In this document: positions 1 to 7,232 of the stretch, piece by piece | Numbering within the stretch: position 1 is the first letter of the stretch | Layout of the letters: every line of letters begins with the position of its first letter | DNA from: Lachnospiraceae bacterium | Lineage (GTDB): Bacteria > Bacillota > Clostridia > Lachnospirales > Lachnospiraceae | Reading direction: 5' to 3' | DNA: 19,534 bases | NCBI GenBank assembly: GCA_004556655.1 | Contig: SFGF01000077.1 | Coordinates: 1-19,534, forward strand | Program-made: the position numbers and the translations under genes | Notes under the pieces: generated by a model | Database searches by the model: none | Told to the model about the DNA's origin: nothing | Seen by the model: only the letters and a program-made list of their open reading frames with translations

Positions 1-2
1 AA

Positions 3-161
3 AAAATGTCAGGGAGGTCACCCAGACCGGATTTCGGACGGACTGACTACAGGTTCAAGATAAATGATAATTTTGGGATGCTTCATGAAACAACCCTGAG
101 AGACTTTATTGAGCTACTTGTAAAAAGAAATAAAAAATCATATAATAAATCAAAACTATAA
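3..161 (+). CDS. possible 3' end of an unidentified gene (partial)
   Basis: An open frame enters from the left edge and ends at a TAA at 159-161. It would encode about 52 residues, with an internal ATG at 6-8, ending in a basic, Lys/Asn-rich tail (LLVKRNKKSYNKSKL). No family is recognised. The stretch could be the tail of a gene that starts outside the window or plain noncoding DNA. It lies 90 bases upstream of the response regulator start and is separated from it by an AT-rich stretch with a promoter-like sequence, so it is probably not in the same transcript by necessity. Confidence 0.25.
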   Translation, partial: KMSGRSPRPDFGRTDYRFKINDNFGMLHETTLRDFIELLVKRNKKSYNKSKL

Positions 162-187
162 TTAATTTATCTTTTCATCCGCATTTT

Positions 188-217
188 TTTGCATTTGGAA
201 ATTCTATATGATATGAT
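188..217 (+). promoter_or_regulatory. candidate sigma-A promoter for the two-component operon
   Basis: A TATGAT -10-like box at 212-217 (a second copy overlaps at 207-212) lies 18 bases downstream of a TTTGCA -35-like box at 188-193. It is 35 bases upstream of the response regulator ATG. The -35 is weak (4 of 6 matches), so this is a plausible but unproven promoter. Confidence 0.4.
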
Positions 218-251
218 GTATCTAAATTTTTATAGAAAGTCCGGTGAGAAA

Positions 252-959
252 ATGCGTATTTTAATTTGTGATGACGATACTCTAATAATTGAACTATTAC
301 AGAAATATATTGAATCCTACTTCGAATCAAACCATTTAAAATGTCCCGAGTTAGTTTCATTTACCAGTGGTGAATCTTTATTGGCGGATAAAGAAGAAAA
401 AGATATTGTTTTTCTGGATATTGAAATGCCCGGTATGAATGGAATTTATGTAGGAAATGAATTAAAAAAAGCAAACAAAAATGTCATCATTTTTGTTGTT
501 ACTTCTTATTCTGAATATTTGGATGAGGCAATGCGTTTTCATGTGTTCCGCTATCTTTCCAAACCTTTAGACAAACAACGTTTTTTCCGAAATATGAAAG
601 ATGCCTTGGCTTATTTCAATTCCATTACTACCATAATCCCTGTTGAAACTAAGCAGGGAGTATATTCGTTTCCTGCTTCGCAGATTATTGCCATAGAAGC
701 ACAAGGACGAAAAGTTATTGTACATACGACCCGGCAGGATTTTGACTCTATTCATAATATGAATTACTGGTTGGAACATCTCCCTAAAAACAGCTTTTTC
801 CAGACACATCGGAGTTTTATTATCAATTTCGAACATGTAGTGGACTTTGATCATTCCACCATACATTTATCAGCTCAGCAAATTACCGCTTACCTGACAC
901 GTAGAAAATATAGTTCCTTTAAAAATGCTTATTTAATATATCTGGAGAGTATGAGGTAA
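252..959 (+). CDS. LytTR-family response regulator (AgrA/ComE-like)
   Basis: A 235-residue response regulator. The N-terminal receiver domain (about residues 1-120) shows the acidic pocket (D7-D9), the phosphoacceptor Asp56 in VFLDIEMPG, a conserved Thr/Ser switch region near 84-86 and Lys104 in YLSKP. A LytTR DNA-binding domain follows at about residues 128-230, with the typical FFQTHRSFIIN segment. The open frame extends 21 codons further upstream, but ATG at 252 starts exactly at the conserved MRILICDDD and has a GGTGAG ribosome site 6-7 bases away, so it is preferred. It overlaps nothing and ends six bases before the sensor kinase gene, so the two form an operon. By family it would bind paired direct repeats upstream of peptide-signalling or bacteriocin-type genes after phosphorylation. 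No agrB- or agrD-like gene is in the window, so the signal and target are unknown. Confidence 0.9.
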   Translation: MRILICDDDTLIIELLQKYIESYFESNHLKCPELVSFTSGESLLADKEEKDIVFLDIEMPGMNGIYVGNELKKANKNVIIFVVTSYSEYLDEAMRFHVFRYLSKPLDKQRFFRNMKDALAYFNSITTIIPVETKQGVYSFPASQIIAIEAQGRKVIVHTTRQDFDSIHNMNYWLEHLPKNSFFQTHRSFIINFEHVVDFDHSTIHLSAQQITAYLTRRKYSSFKNAYLIYLESMR

Positions 960-965
960 ATATAG

Positions 966-2261
966 ATGGAACATATTATTTTGCTCTTTTTTAGTTTTTT
1001 TACAGAGGCAGTTATACTATGGCAATACGCATCCAGTCTTTTTACTCCCTCTCATAGTAGTAAAATAAGGTTGGCATTATTAAGTACTCTTTATGCAATA
1101 ATGTTTCTTCTTTCCCTCCTTGGACAAACAGGGCTTAATATTATCAGCTTTTTTGTGATTAACACTGCTTTTCTTTATGCGTTGTTTAAACTCAAGTTGT
1201 TATTAGCCCTCTTCCATTCTGCTATACTTACAGCAATTATGGGGATATCTGAACTTGCAGTTTTCGGGATTATGTCAAGATTTTTTCCGCATTTTCTCTT
1301 AGAAGCAGGTGTCGGACTTGTTTTTTATACGGTTTTCAGCAAGATTTTCTTTTTTGCAATCATTTATTTATTAATTCATCTATTCAAAGGAAAAAAAGCA
1401 AATCAGGAACAGTACGATCACTCAGAACTTCTTTTGATGTTAATTCCGGTTTCGTCTGTTTTTATTATCTTTACTTTCATCGCTATTGGTGAAACTTCAT
1501 CTTTTGCCGCACCTGTTGATTTTATGGTAACAATCTGCTCAGTCTTTCTGCTTATGGTCAATTTGCTTGTATTTGGAATCAACCAATATAATCAAAAAAA
1601 ATCGCAGGAATTTACCGATATGCAGCTGCTGCTCCAAAAAGAATCCGATTCCGTTGAATACTATGAAATGATGCTTTCACAGAATGAGAACCAGAGTATT
1701 CTGATTCACGATATAAAAAAACATCTTCAATCTATCAAATTGCTGAATGAACAAAAAGCTTCTGATAAAATAAATGCTTATATACAACAGCTTATGGAAT
1801 CTTCTGACTTAAAAGAAACCGTAAAAATCTGCGATAATGAAATGCTGAATGCAATTCTTTGCCGCTATCAGCGACAATGCAATGATAAACATATTGTTTT
1901 TCATGCTGATATCAGAAGCGGAACTGTCCAAAATATTCATCAGCACGATTTAACATCGTTATTCTGTAACTTATTGGATAATGCAGTAGAATCAGCAGAA
2001 AATATCCCTGATTCCTTTATTGAGCTTACAGTACAAAAAAAGGAAAATTCACCTTTTATCATTATCATAGTCATAAATTCCTGCAGAAGTACCCCTGTGT
2101 ACGATCACGATGGACTGCCTGTTTCTCATAAAACAGGCAAAGACAGACATGGATTCGGAATCAAAAGCATTAAAAAAGTTGTGAAACAATATCAGGGAAA
2201 TTTGCAGATGTATTATGATAATAATTCAGGTACTTTTCATACAATCATAACCTTGAAATAG
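966..2261 (+). CDS. GHKL-type sensor histidine kinase (AgrC-like)
   Basis: A 431-residue membrane kinase. Residues about 1-205 contain roughly six hydrophobic helices (near 4-22, 36-55, 58-75, 80-105, 113-140, 153-205), as in AgrC-type receptors. A linker coiled coil (about 210-240) leads to the phosphoacceptor segment HDIKKHLQSI with His248. The GHKL ATPase domain has the N box at 335-343 (NLLDNAVES) and a G box at 395-402 (HGFGIKSI). The start ATG lies six bases after the response regulator stop, with GAGG inside the end of that gene as ribosome site, so translation is probably coupled. The kinase would phosphorylate Asp56 of the neighbouring LytTR regulator in response to an extracellular signal, probably a peptide by family analogy. 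Specificity cannot be read from sequence. Confidence 0.9.
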   Translation: MEHIILLFFSFFTEAVILWQYASSLFTPSHSSKIRLALLSTLYAIMFLLSLLGQTGLNIISFFVINTAFLYALFKLKLLLALFHSAILTAIMGISELAVFGIMSRFFPHFLLEAGVGLVFYTVFSKIFFFAIIYLLIHLFKGKKANQEQYDHSELLLMLIPVSSVFIIFTFIAIGETSSFAAPVDFMVTICSVFLLMVNLLVFGINQYNQKKSQEFTDMQLLLQKESDSVEYYEMMLSQNENQSILIHDIKKHLQSIKLLNEQKASDKINAYIQQLMESSDLKETVKICDNEMLNAILCRYQRQCNDKHIVFHADIRSGTVQNIHQHDLTSLFCNLLDNAVESAENIPDSFIELTVQKKENSPFIIIIVINSCRSTPVYDHDGLPVSHKTGKDRHGFGIKSIKKVVKQYQGNLQMYYDNNSGTFHTIITLK

Positions 2262-2287
2262 AATTATACTATTGGCAAAATGTCAAG

Positions 2288-2324
2288 TAAATCTCCCCGA
2301 TCTGTCAATGATCGAGGAGATTTA
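2288..2324 (+). terminator. hairpin after the two-component operon
   Basis: A near-perfect inverted repeat: TAAATCTCC at 2288-2296 pairs with GGAGATTTA at 2316-2324, and an inner GATC/GATC extends the stem. It begins 26 bases after the kinase stop. There is no long T-run beyond the stem on either strand, so it is an atypical terminator or a bidirectional one between the + strand kinase gene and the - strand genes that end near 2404. Confidence 0.5.
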
Positions 2325-2403
2325 TTCGGTTCTCTCAATCCTTTAGCCATCATTATACATTAACCGAATTTACTGTAAATCGAAAAGCAAGCGATATGCC
2401 TTA

Positions 2404-2481
2404 TCACACAACTTCCATGCACATCCGTTCCTGAATGATATTATTCACAAATATCTTCAATTCTTCCTCTTTCATCCTCAT
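2404..2481 (-). CDS. small ORF of 25 residues, translationally coupled
   Basis: An open frame beginning MRMKEEELKIF. Its ATG overlaps the TGA of the preceding 91-residue gene in an ATGA arrangement, and a GAGAGGA-like ribosome site lies just upstream inside that gene. No family is recognised. It may be a real small protein of the conjugative-element accessory operon, or the truncated start of a longer gene lost by deletion. After its stop there is only about 80 bases of featureless DNA up to the hairpin at 2288-2324. Confidence 0.35.
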   Translation of the reverse strand: MRMKEEELKIFVNNIIQERMCMEVV

Positions 2482-2753
2482 ACATTCCTCTCAAACACCT
2501 GACGTTCATAATCCTGAAATCCCCGGATATACATTTCCCGGCTGATATAGGCTTCCACTGCGTGTCTTGCCGATACGATACGGTCAATGAGTGTCCAGAA
2601 CTCATGTCCATATTGCTCGATATATGGCTCCAATTCATCCATTGTTTTCTCGCATTCCCCTTCCAGTTCGATCAACTCCGGGTCAATCCGCAAATATGCT
2701 TCCAGCCTGATCTCATTCCAGTCGAAGTAGCTTTCCACTAATTCTCTTTTCAT
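2478..2753 (-). CDS. hypothetical accessory protein of a conjugative element (91 aa)
   Basis: A 91-residue acidic protein starting MKRELVESYFDW; the frame could be read 24 codons further upstream. The ATG at 2753 is preferred because it has an AAAGGGA ribosome site at proper distance, and because the longer version would overlap the preceding membrane protein gene. It is largely helical in appearance with many Glu and Tyr residues and no signal peptide or membrane segment. I do not recognise the family. It is the fourth gene of a - strand run beginning with tnpV, so it is probably an accessory gene of an integrative element. Confidence 0.6.
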   Translation of the reverse strand: MKRELVESYFDWNEIRLEAYLRIDPELIELEGECEKTMDELEPYIEQYGHEFWTLIDRIVSARHAVEAYISREMYIRGFQDYERQVFERNV

Positions 2754-2778
2754 AATCGTGTCCCTTTCTGCCCTATTC

Positions 2779-3072
2779 CTATGTAAAAGAGCGCATACAT
2801 TCTTCCAAAAATACAATTCCTGCAATCACAATTTCAACCGTACACGGTAGGAGATAAAACAGGAATCCAGCCAATACCATTTGCAGACATTCCCCGGAAC
2901 TTTCCAGACCAAAGCCATAGCTTAGCAGGGCGGTCAGAAGAAAAATCCCTGCAATGCTCCGGAAGATAACTGCTGATATTCCTGCAAGGAACTCTGCAAA
3001 CAGTCTTATTATTGTAAGAGCAACCTTTACAGGCAGTAACATGATTTTCAAAATAAAACGTATGGCTTTCAT
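2779..3072 (-). CDS. small membrane protein, CD1845-family-like
   Basis: A 97-residue hydrophobic protein with a basic, amphipathic start (MKAIRFILKIMLLPVKVALT) and membrane segments at about 10-50 and 65-92. Its composition and N-terminus resemble the CD1845 family of small membrane proteins found in clostridial conjugative transposons; this is recognition by eye. It starts 15 bases after the preceding 61-residue gene, with a GGAAGGAGAA ribosome site, and precedes the 91-residue gene, so all belong to one - strand operon. Function is unknown; cargo or accessory role in a conjugative element is likely. Confidence 0.6.
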   Translation of the reverse strand: MKAIRFILKIMLLPVKVALTIIRLFAEFLAGISAVIFRSIAGIFLLTALLSYGFGLESSGECLQMVLAGFLFYLLPCTVEIVIAGIVFLEECMRSFT

Positions 3073-3087
3073 CCTGTGTTCTCCTTC

Positions 3088-3273
3088 CTAACCGGCATTC
3101 CTGTTCACATAATTCTGGTACTTCTCAAATACGGAATCTGTCACACCGTTTTTGTAGATTTTCCGAATGTCCATAATCTCTTCATCTTTTAAGAGTTTCA
3201 GCCATTCCAGAAGGTCTTTCCGGCTGTTGGCAAAACAGCACCGTCCATCTGCATATTCAATCCGATATCTCAT
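3088..3273 (-). CDS. small hypothetical protein (61 aa)
   Basis: A 61-residue protein beginning MRYRIEYADGRCCF. An in-frame GTG two codons upstream overlaps the GGGGGAG ribosome site, so the ATG at 3273 is the better start, with a five-base spacing. It has a short beta-rich N-terminus followed by a charged helical part (RKDLLEWLKLLKDEEI). It sits 12 bases after tnpV and 15 bases before the CD1845-like gene, as expected of one operon. The family is not recognised with certainty; similar small genes accompany tnpV in clostridial elements. Confidence 0.6.
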   Translation of the reverse strand: MRYRIEYADGRCCFANSRKDLLEWLKLLKDEEIMDIRKIYKNGVTDSVFEKYQNYVNRNAG

Positions 3274-3285
3274 AGCCACTCCCCC

Positions 3286-3633
3286 TTATACATAAATCAG
3301 TTCATTCAAAATATTTTCATCCGCCCGGTTGCGGATGTTATTGCAATGCCGTACCCATTCCATAGGATTTTCAGCTTTCAATTCTTCTGTCACCCCTTCT
3401 GCATCCTTCATCTGTGCCTCCAGACGGTCAGCAAACTCCCATGCCTGTTCATTCAGATCAGCGAGATAACAGTCAAGCTTTCCAGTCAGTAGCAGATAAT
3501 TGTATCTGCCAGCTTTGTATTCTTTCATATATGCCTTTCGGAGCATCGCCCATCGTCCGATTTCCCGTTTTTCTTCCGGCAGTGTAAGATTAGGTAAATA
3601 ATAGTCCCCTACTTTTACGTACTCGATTTTCAT
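3286..3633 (-). CDS. tnpV: transposon-encoded protein TnpV
   Basis: A 115-residue protein that matches the TnpV family in length and pattern. The N-terminus MKIEYVKVGDYYLPNL, the central LLTGKLDCYLADLNEQA and the C-terminal EWVRHCNNIRNRADE and LNELIYV are typical. TnpV was named from the Tn4451 family of mobilizable transposons and is common in clostridial integrative elements; its role is not established. It has a GAAAGGAT ribosome site just upstream of the ATG at 3633. It heads a - strand operon of at least four small genes. About 100 bases upstream is the left attachment site of the 11.85 kb element, so tnpV belongs to the flanking host element and not to the inserted one. Confidence 0.85.
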   Translation of the reverse strand: MKIEYVKVGDYYLPNLTLPEEKREIGRWAMLRKAYMKEYKAGRYNYLLLTGKLDCYLADLNEQAWEFADRLEAQMKDAEGVTEELKAENPMEWVRHCNNIRNRADENILNELIYV

Positions 3634-3741
3634 ATGGATATCCTTTCGTTATGTGCATTTACAGGTTGTCTACGTAGGATGTGCTGATTTTCCTGTTTTT
3701 TGTTTCTCATAGAAGGCATTAAATGTTTTATCCCCTGCGAC
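3630..3741 (-). pseudogene. possible 3' fragment of a maff2-like gene
   Basis: Directly outside the left end of the inserted element, the - strand reads SQGIKHLM in frame, which resembles the SQGxKxLM segment that follows DNPGAK in Maff2-family proteins of conjugative elements. Sequence after LM does not look like Maff2 (no AGGG), so the fragment is probably cut by a further deletion. The frame runs to a TGA that overlaps the tnpV start codon. A different frame of the same strand reads an alternative tail ending KTGKSAHPT, and which frame (if any) was coding cannot be told. The call rests mainly on the match with the 5' fragment at 15598-15658. Confidence 0.4.
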
Positions 3742-3743
3742 TT

Positions 3744-3770
3744 TGCTGATGTGTGATAAAGAAGTAACAG
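3744..3770 (+). repeat. left terminal inverted repeat and attL of the element
   Basis: Reads TGCTGATGTGTG then ATAAAG, AAG, TAACAG going inward. The right end, read inward on the - strand, is TGCTCATGTGTG then GTAAAG, TAACAG. The two match except for two substitutions and a three-base gap. The crossover dinucleotide is proposed at 3742-3743. Outside it lies CCCCTGCGAC, the left half of the rebuilt target. Confidence 0.7.
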
Positions 3771-3775
3771 AAGTG

Positions 3776-3814
3776 TAAAAAATTTTGCCGTTCCTATCCG
3801 GCGGGATTGCCGGA
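3776..3814 (-). terminator. candidate terminator after the serine recombinase
   Basis: On the - strand TCCGGC and GCCGGA (3797-3814) form a six-base-pair stem just after the recombinase stop, and a run of T follows about 13 bases later (3776-3785). The gap between stem and T-run is longer than usual, so the call is tentative. Confidence 0.35.
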
Positions 3815-3825
3815 CAGGGCGGGCG

Positions 3826-5414
3826 TTAGGTGTCGGGCAGTTCAATCTTGCCGACAAAAGAATAATAGACTTCAATTTCCTGTGTCCGCAGCTTCCCCCG
3901 GCGTTTCCCGTCAAGGGCTACCGTTTCATGGACTACGATTTTTTCCACAAACTCCCGTAACAGGGTAGGGGTCAATTCCTCGAAGTTCATGTTTTTACGG
4001 ACAATCTTCATAAACTTTTCTGCGTTCTCGCTGGCTTCCTGCGACTTGGACAGTTCCGCCTGTAATGCAGCGACACGCTCTTTCAGTTCTTTCTGCTCGG
4101 CTTCATAGTCTGCCGACAGTTCCGTAAACCTTTCATCAGAAATGCGCCCGGTCACGCTGTCCTCATACAGCCGCTTGAAGATAGCGGAGAGTTCCGCAAT
4201 CCGCTTTTCAGCCGCTTCCAGTTCCTTTTTCCTTGCGGCGTTCCTGCGCTTGCCCCCGTCCTCGTTCTGCTCGATTAACAGCTTCATAAAGCGGGCTTCA
4301 TGCTTTGCCGCATAGCTGGTAACATTCCGCAGGTTGGAGAGGACGCCGGCGGTCAACAGGTCGGTGCGGATAAAGTGCGCCGTACAGTCGGCGGTGCGCT
4401 TCTTGTAGCTGCCGCAGATATAACAGTCCTGCTTGCGGGTGTCCGTCTGGTATCTCTGCTGATACATGACGCTGCCGCAGTCGGCGCAGAATAACAAGCC
4501 GGAGAACAAGCCCACTTCATCATAGCGGTTGGGGCGTTTGCGCTGCTTGCGTAACTCCTGCACACGCTCCCAAATATCCCGGTCAATGATTGGTTCGTGG
4601 TGGTTCTCGAAAACCGCCTGTTTCTCAATGGGGTTCTCTACACTGTGCTTGGTCTTGTAGGACGGTTTCTCCGTCTTGAAGTTCACAAGGCAGCCCGTGT
4701 ACTCCCTGTTTTCAAGAATATGTACCACGGTGTTGGTCGCCCACTTGCACTCATAGCCGGGGTGGTAGCGGCGGGTGCTGCCCGTCCTGCGGTATTCCAG
4801 CGTTCCCGGCGTGGGGATTTGCTGCTCCGTGAGCATACGGGCTATATCCGCTTGACTACGGGGGCAGCTTCCCCGTCAATGATGAAATTTTCGTCCTCGT
4901 CCATGACATAGCCATAAACGGGCTTGCTTGTGACGGGCTTGCCGCTCATGCCCTTGGAGCGTTTCACTGCTTTGATTTTCTTGCTCGTATCCCTCACCAG
5001 CCATTCGTTAAAAATGTTCCGCAGAGGGGCAAAATCATTGTCGCCCTGTGCGCTGTCAACGCCGTCATTGATAGCAATGAAACGGACGTTTTTCTGTGGG
5101 AAAATCATTTCCGTGTACATTCCCACTTGGAGATAATTTCGCCCTAACCGTGACATATCCTTGACTATGACTGTCCCCACAAGTCCGGCTTCAATGTCTG
5201 CAAGCATGGCTTGAAAGCCGGGTCTTTGGAAGTTCGCCCCAGAATAACCGTCGTCCGTGTACCAGCGCAGATTGGAAAAGCCGTTCTGCTTTGCGTAGGT
5301 TTCAAGGATTCGCTTCTGGTTGCTGATAGAATTGGATTCCCCTTGCAGTTCGTCCTCATGGGATAACCTCGGATAAAGGGCGGTAATGAGTGTTTGGGTG
5401 GTCTGTCTTGACAT
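3826..5414 (-). pseudogene. large serine recombinase, broken by an internal deletion and frameshift
   Basis: The first part (5414 to 4842, 190 residues) is the resolvase domain, with catalytic Ser18 in YPRLSHEDE, the VKDMSRLGRN core and the start of the recombinase domain, ending APVVKRI then TAG. The second part (from about 4842 to 3826) resumes in another frame at ARMLTEQQIPTPG, followed by the recombinase domain, a zinc ribbon (FCADCGSVM, CYICG), a long coiled coil and a C-terminal tail ending KIELPDT. Relatives have about 13 residues (pattern YxLCxxGxGPxxI) between KRI and ARM. Here only two bases remain, so about 37 bases are missing; restoring 37 bases gives 542 codons, a normal family length. 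The start is ATG 5414, with GGAGG five bases upstream. It would excise and integrate the element at the adjacent left end; as read, no full-length protein can be made. Confidence 0.85.
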
Positions 5415-5458
5415 AATATCCTCCGTTTCCGACAGCCAGCCCACTATTCCGTAGCTTT

Positions 5459-5464
5459 ATTGTA
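5459..5464 (-). promoter_or_regulatory. candidate extended -10 promoter for the recombinase
   Basis: On the - strand TGGTACAAT gives a TACAAT -10 box with an extended TGn element, 45 bases upstream of the recombinase ATG. No good -35 box is seen at 17 bases, which is compatible with an extended -10 promoter. The 200-base gap between the recombinase and the divergent methyltransferase gene holds this and a TAGAAT box at 5583-5588 for the + strand gene. Confidence 0.35.
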
Positions 5465-5617
5465 CCACGGAAAAGGGGCGGCTGTACAGCAATTTTTGCT
5501 TCTTTACGTCCCGTCAAAATAACGATTTTTTATTTTTCGGCTTGTCGCTGCTGCGGTAGTAGAAAAATCCATGTTCCTGTGATAGAATATAAAAAACAAG
5601 TGTATGGGGGTGCGACA

Positions 5618-6139
5618 ATGAACGGATTTATACTGTTGTTGCCGTTTTTTCTTATAAGGTTCGGGGCTTTATCATTGCTAAACAAAAAATCTGTGCAACG
5701 TGCTGCTCATTTCGCACCAGTGCAAGGTAAAGAAGTAATTGCATATTGGCTTTATCAAATCTCAACTCTTGGGATAATTGCTTATCCGCTCTTTTTGCAT
5801 ATAAAAGCAGACTTTTCAATCCTGTTTTATACTGGACTGACTTTCTATGGTGTTGGCTTGGCTGCGTTGTTCATTGCAATCATAAATTTTTCATCTCCAA
5901 ACGATATGGGGCTAAATACAAAGGGCATTTATCGGATTTCCCGCAATCCAATGTATGTATCATATTTCCTTTGCTTCATTGGAATTGCATTGCTGGCTCA
6001 ATCTGTTTTGCTCTTTTGCATGGTTTTGATATTTCAGATTTCCGCTCATTGGATTATCCTTGCGGAAGAAAGAGAATGTATCAAAAAATTCGGTATATCC
6101 TATGAGCAGTATATGAAAAAAGTACGGCGGTATATTTAA
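5618..6139 (+). CDS. isoprenylcysteine/phospholipid methyltransferase-family membrane protein
   Basis: A 173-residue integral membrane protein with hydrophobic segments at about 2-20, 42-62, 67-92 and 113-145. It has the C-terminal signature of the ICMT/PEMT-like methyltransferase family: GIYRISRNPMYVSYF at 103-117 and AEERECIKKFG with the acidic pair at 150-151, then YEQYMKKVRRY. These residues form the S-adenosylmethionine site in the family; the substrate is unknown. The start is ATG 5618, with a GGGGGTG ribosome site; 13 upstream in-frame codons lack a ribosome site. It is the only + strand gene in the element backbone, lies between the recombinase and tnpW, and is visibly AT-richer than both. 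That makes it likely inserted cargo with its own promoter (TAGAAT at 5583-5588). Confidence 0.8.
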   Translation: MNGFILLLPFFLIRFGALSLLNKKSVQRAAHFAPVQGKEVIAYWLYQISTLGIIAYPLFLHIKADFSILFYTGLTFYGVGLAALFIAIINFSSPNDMGLNTKGIYRISRNPMYVSYFLCFIGIALLAQSVLLFCMVLIFQISAHWIILAEERECIKKFGISYEQYMKKVRRYI

Positions 6140-6143
6140 TAGC

Positions 6144-6171
6144 AGCGGTCACGCTCCCCGGCATGACCGCT
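6144..6171. terminator. hairpin between convergent genes
   Basis: AGCGGTCA at 6144-6151 pairs perfectly with TGACCGCT at 6164-6171 around a 12-base loop, five bases after the + strand methyltransferase stop and 16 bases beyond the end of tnpW. TTTCCTC follows on the + strand. It probably serves as a shared terminator, although no strong T-run is present. Confidence 0.5.
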
Positions 6172-6186
6172 TTCCTCTGTCCGGCG

Positions 6187-6378
6187 TTATGCCGTATGCG
6201 GCGTATTCTGTCCGGCTCTGGCTTCGGCTTCCAGCACTTTCATCATCTTGTCTGCGGCGGTAGCGGTGGTGTCCTGCTTGAAATAGCCGGAAACGATAAG
6301 GACGGTGTTGCCTATGCGTACCTCCGTCACGCAATCCGGGCGGCGGTCGGGGCGGTCATGCTTGGGGGTGTTGGTCAT
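6187..6378 (-). CDS. tnpW: transposon-encoded protein TnpW
   Basis: A 63-residue protein beginning MTNTPKHDRPDRRP, with the conserved core CVTEVRIGNTVLIVSGYF and the tail TAADKMMKVLEAEA. Length and pattern fit the TnpW family of clostridial mobilizable elements; the function is not established. The frame is open for 34 more codons upstream, but the ATG at 6378 overlaps the TGA of the DnaC-like gene (ATGA) and starts at the family's usual N-terminus, so it is preferred. It is the last gene of the replication operon and is probably translationally coupled. A second, divergent tnpW-like gene lies at 17191-17355. Confidence 0.8.
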   Translation of the reverse strand: MTNTPKHDRPDRRPDCVTEVRIGNTVLIVSGYFKQDTTATAADKMMKVLEAEARAGQNTPHTA

Positions 6379-7232
6379 AGGCGGCTCTCCTTTCTTTTCA
6401 TCAGCGTTTTCAGACGTTCCATTTTCTCCTGCGCCGTGGCTTTTCTGAAATTCTCCCCGGTAAAACGGACGGGGGAACACATTTCAGTCAAGCGGTCATA
6501 AATTCGGGCATGGGCGGTGTCCTCCGGGTGCTGCAATTCCTCCAGCGTGAGGTTGGTCGTCACAATCAGCGGCTTTTTGCTGCGGTATCGGCTGTCAATC
6601 ACGTTGTAGACCTGCTCTAAGCCGTATTCCGTCCCCCGCTCCATTCCAAAATCATCAAGAATGAGAAGCGGGAAGCTGCAAAGGCGGGATATGTATTCGT
6701 TCCTGTCCTTGAAGCTGGCGGCAAGGTCATTGAGGATCAGTGCAAAGTTCGTCATGCAGACAGCGACTCCCTGCTCCATGAGGGCGTTAGCGATACACCC
6801 GGCAAGATAACTCTTGCCTGTGCCAACGCCGCCCCACAACAGGTAGCCCGCATTGAGTTCTTTCATGGCTTCCCAGTTCTCCACATAGAAACGGGCGTGT
6901 TCCATTTGGGGGCATTTGCCGTTGTCGTTCTCAAACGTCCATTCCTGCATAGCCGGGTCGGTAAAGCCCTGTCTTTTCAGCCGTTCAACGGTTTCAATGT
7001 GGCTGCGCCGTTTCTCGGCGGCTTCCCGTTTTTCCCGCTCTGCCCGCTGGCAGTCACATTCTGCCGGGTGGCGGTCACGCCCTAACCATGCAGCGGATTC
7101 TTTCGGGAAATAGGCTTCTTTTGGCTTGCGGCACTTCCCGCAGTATAAAAGCCCGTCCTCCCCGGTGTAGTCCTCCGGCTCCGGCGTGGTCTGCGCCATA
7201 TTCAAAATCGCATTATCAAAATCATTCCTCAT
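6375..7232 (-). CDS. DnaC/IstB-like ATP-binding replication protein
   Basis: A 285-residue protein. The N-terminal part has four cysteines in pairs (C31/C34 in CGKC, C59/C61 in CDC), a possible zinc site, followed by a charged coiled coil (about 62-88). The AAA+ domain has Walker A GGVGTGKS at 134-141 and Walker B LLILDDFG at 189-196, with a sensor-like TTN at 225-227. This is the pattern of DnaC/DnaI helicase loaders. The start is ATG 7232, which overlaps the TGA of the upstream replisome organizer (ATGA) and has AAGGAGG about ten bases upstream. With that protein it probably loads the replicative helicase onto the excised circle of the element. The stop overlaps the tnpW start, so three genes are chained by ATGA junctions. 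Confidence 0.85.
   Translation of the reverse strand: MRNDFDNAILNMAQTTPEPEDYTGEDGLLYCGKCRKPKEAYFPKESAAWLGRDRHPAECDCQRAEREKREAAEKRRSHIETVERLKRQGFTDPAMQEWTFENDNGKCPQMEHARFYVENWEAMKELNAGYLLWGGVGTGKSYLAGCIANALMEQGVAVCMTNFALILNDLAASFKDRNEYISRLCSFPLLILDDFGMERGTEYGLEQVYNVIDSRYRSKKPLIVTTNLTLEELQHPEDTAHARIYDRLTEMCSPVRFTGENFRKATAQEKMERLKTLMKRKESRL

Noticed and set aside
2441..2638. 65-codon - strand frame overlapping the 91-residue gene
   Set aside because: It lies in another frame of a better supported gene and has no ribosome site.
3630..3914. 94-codon - strand frame spanning the element left end
   Set aside because: It crosses the terminator and attachment site and overlaps the recombinase end, so as a whole it is not a gene; only its part outside the element (3630-3741) is kept as a possible maff2 fragment.
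6149..6480. Other open frames over tnpW on both strands
   Set aside because: The tnpW frame has the coupled ATGA start and the family core motif; the others are shadows.
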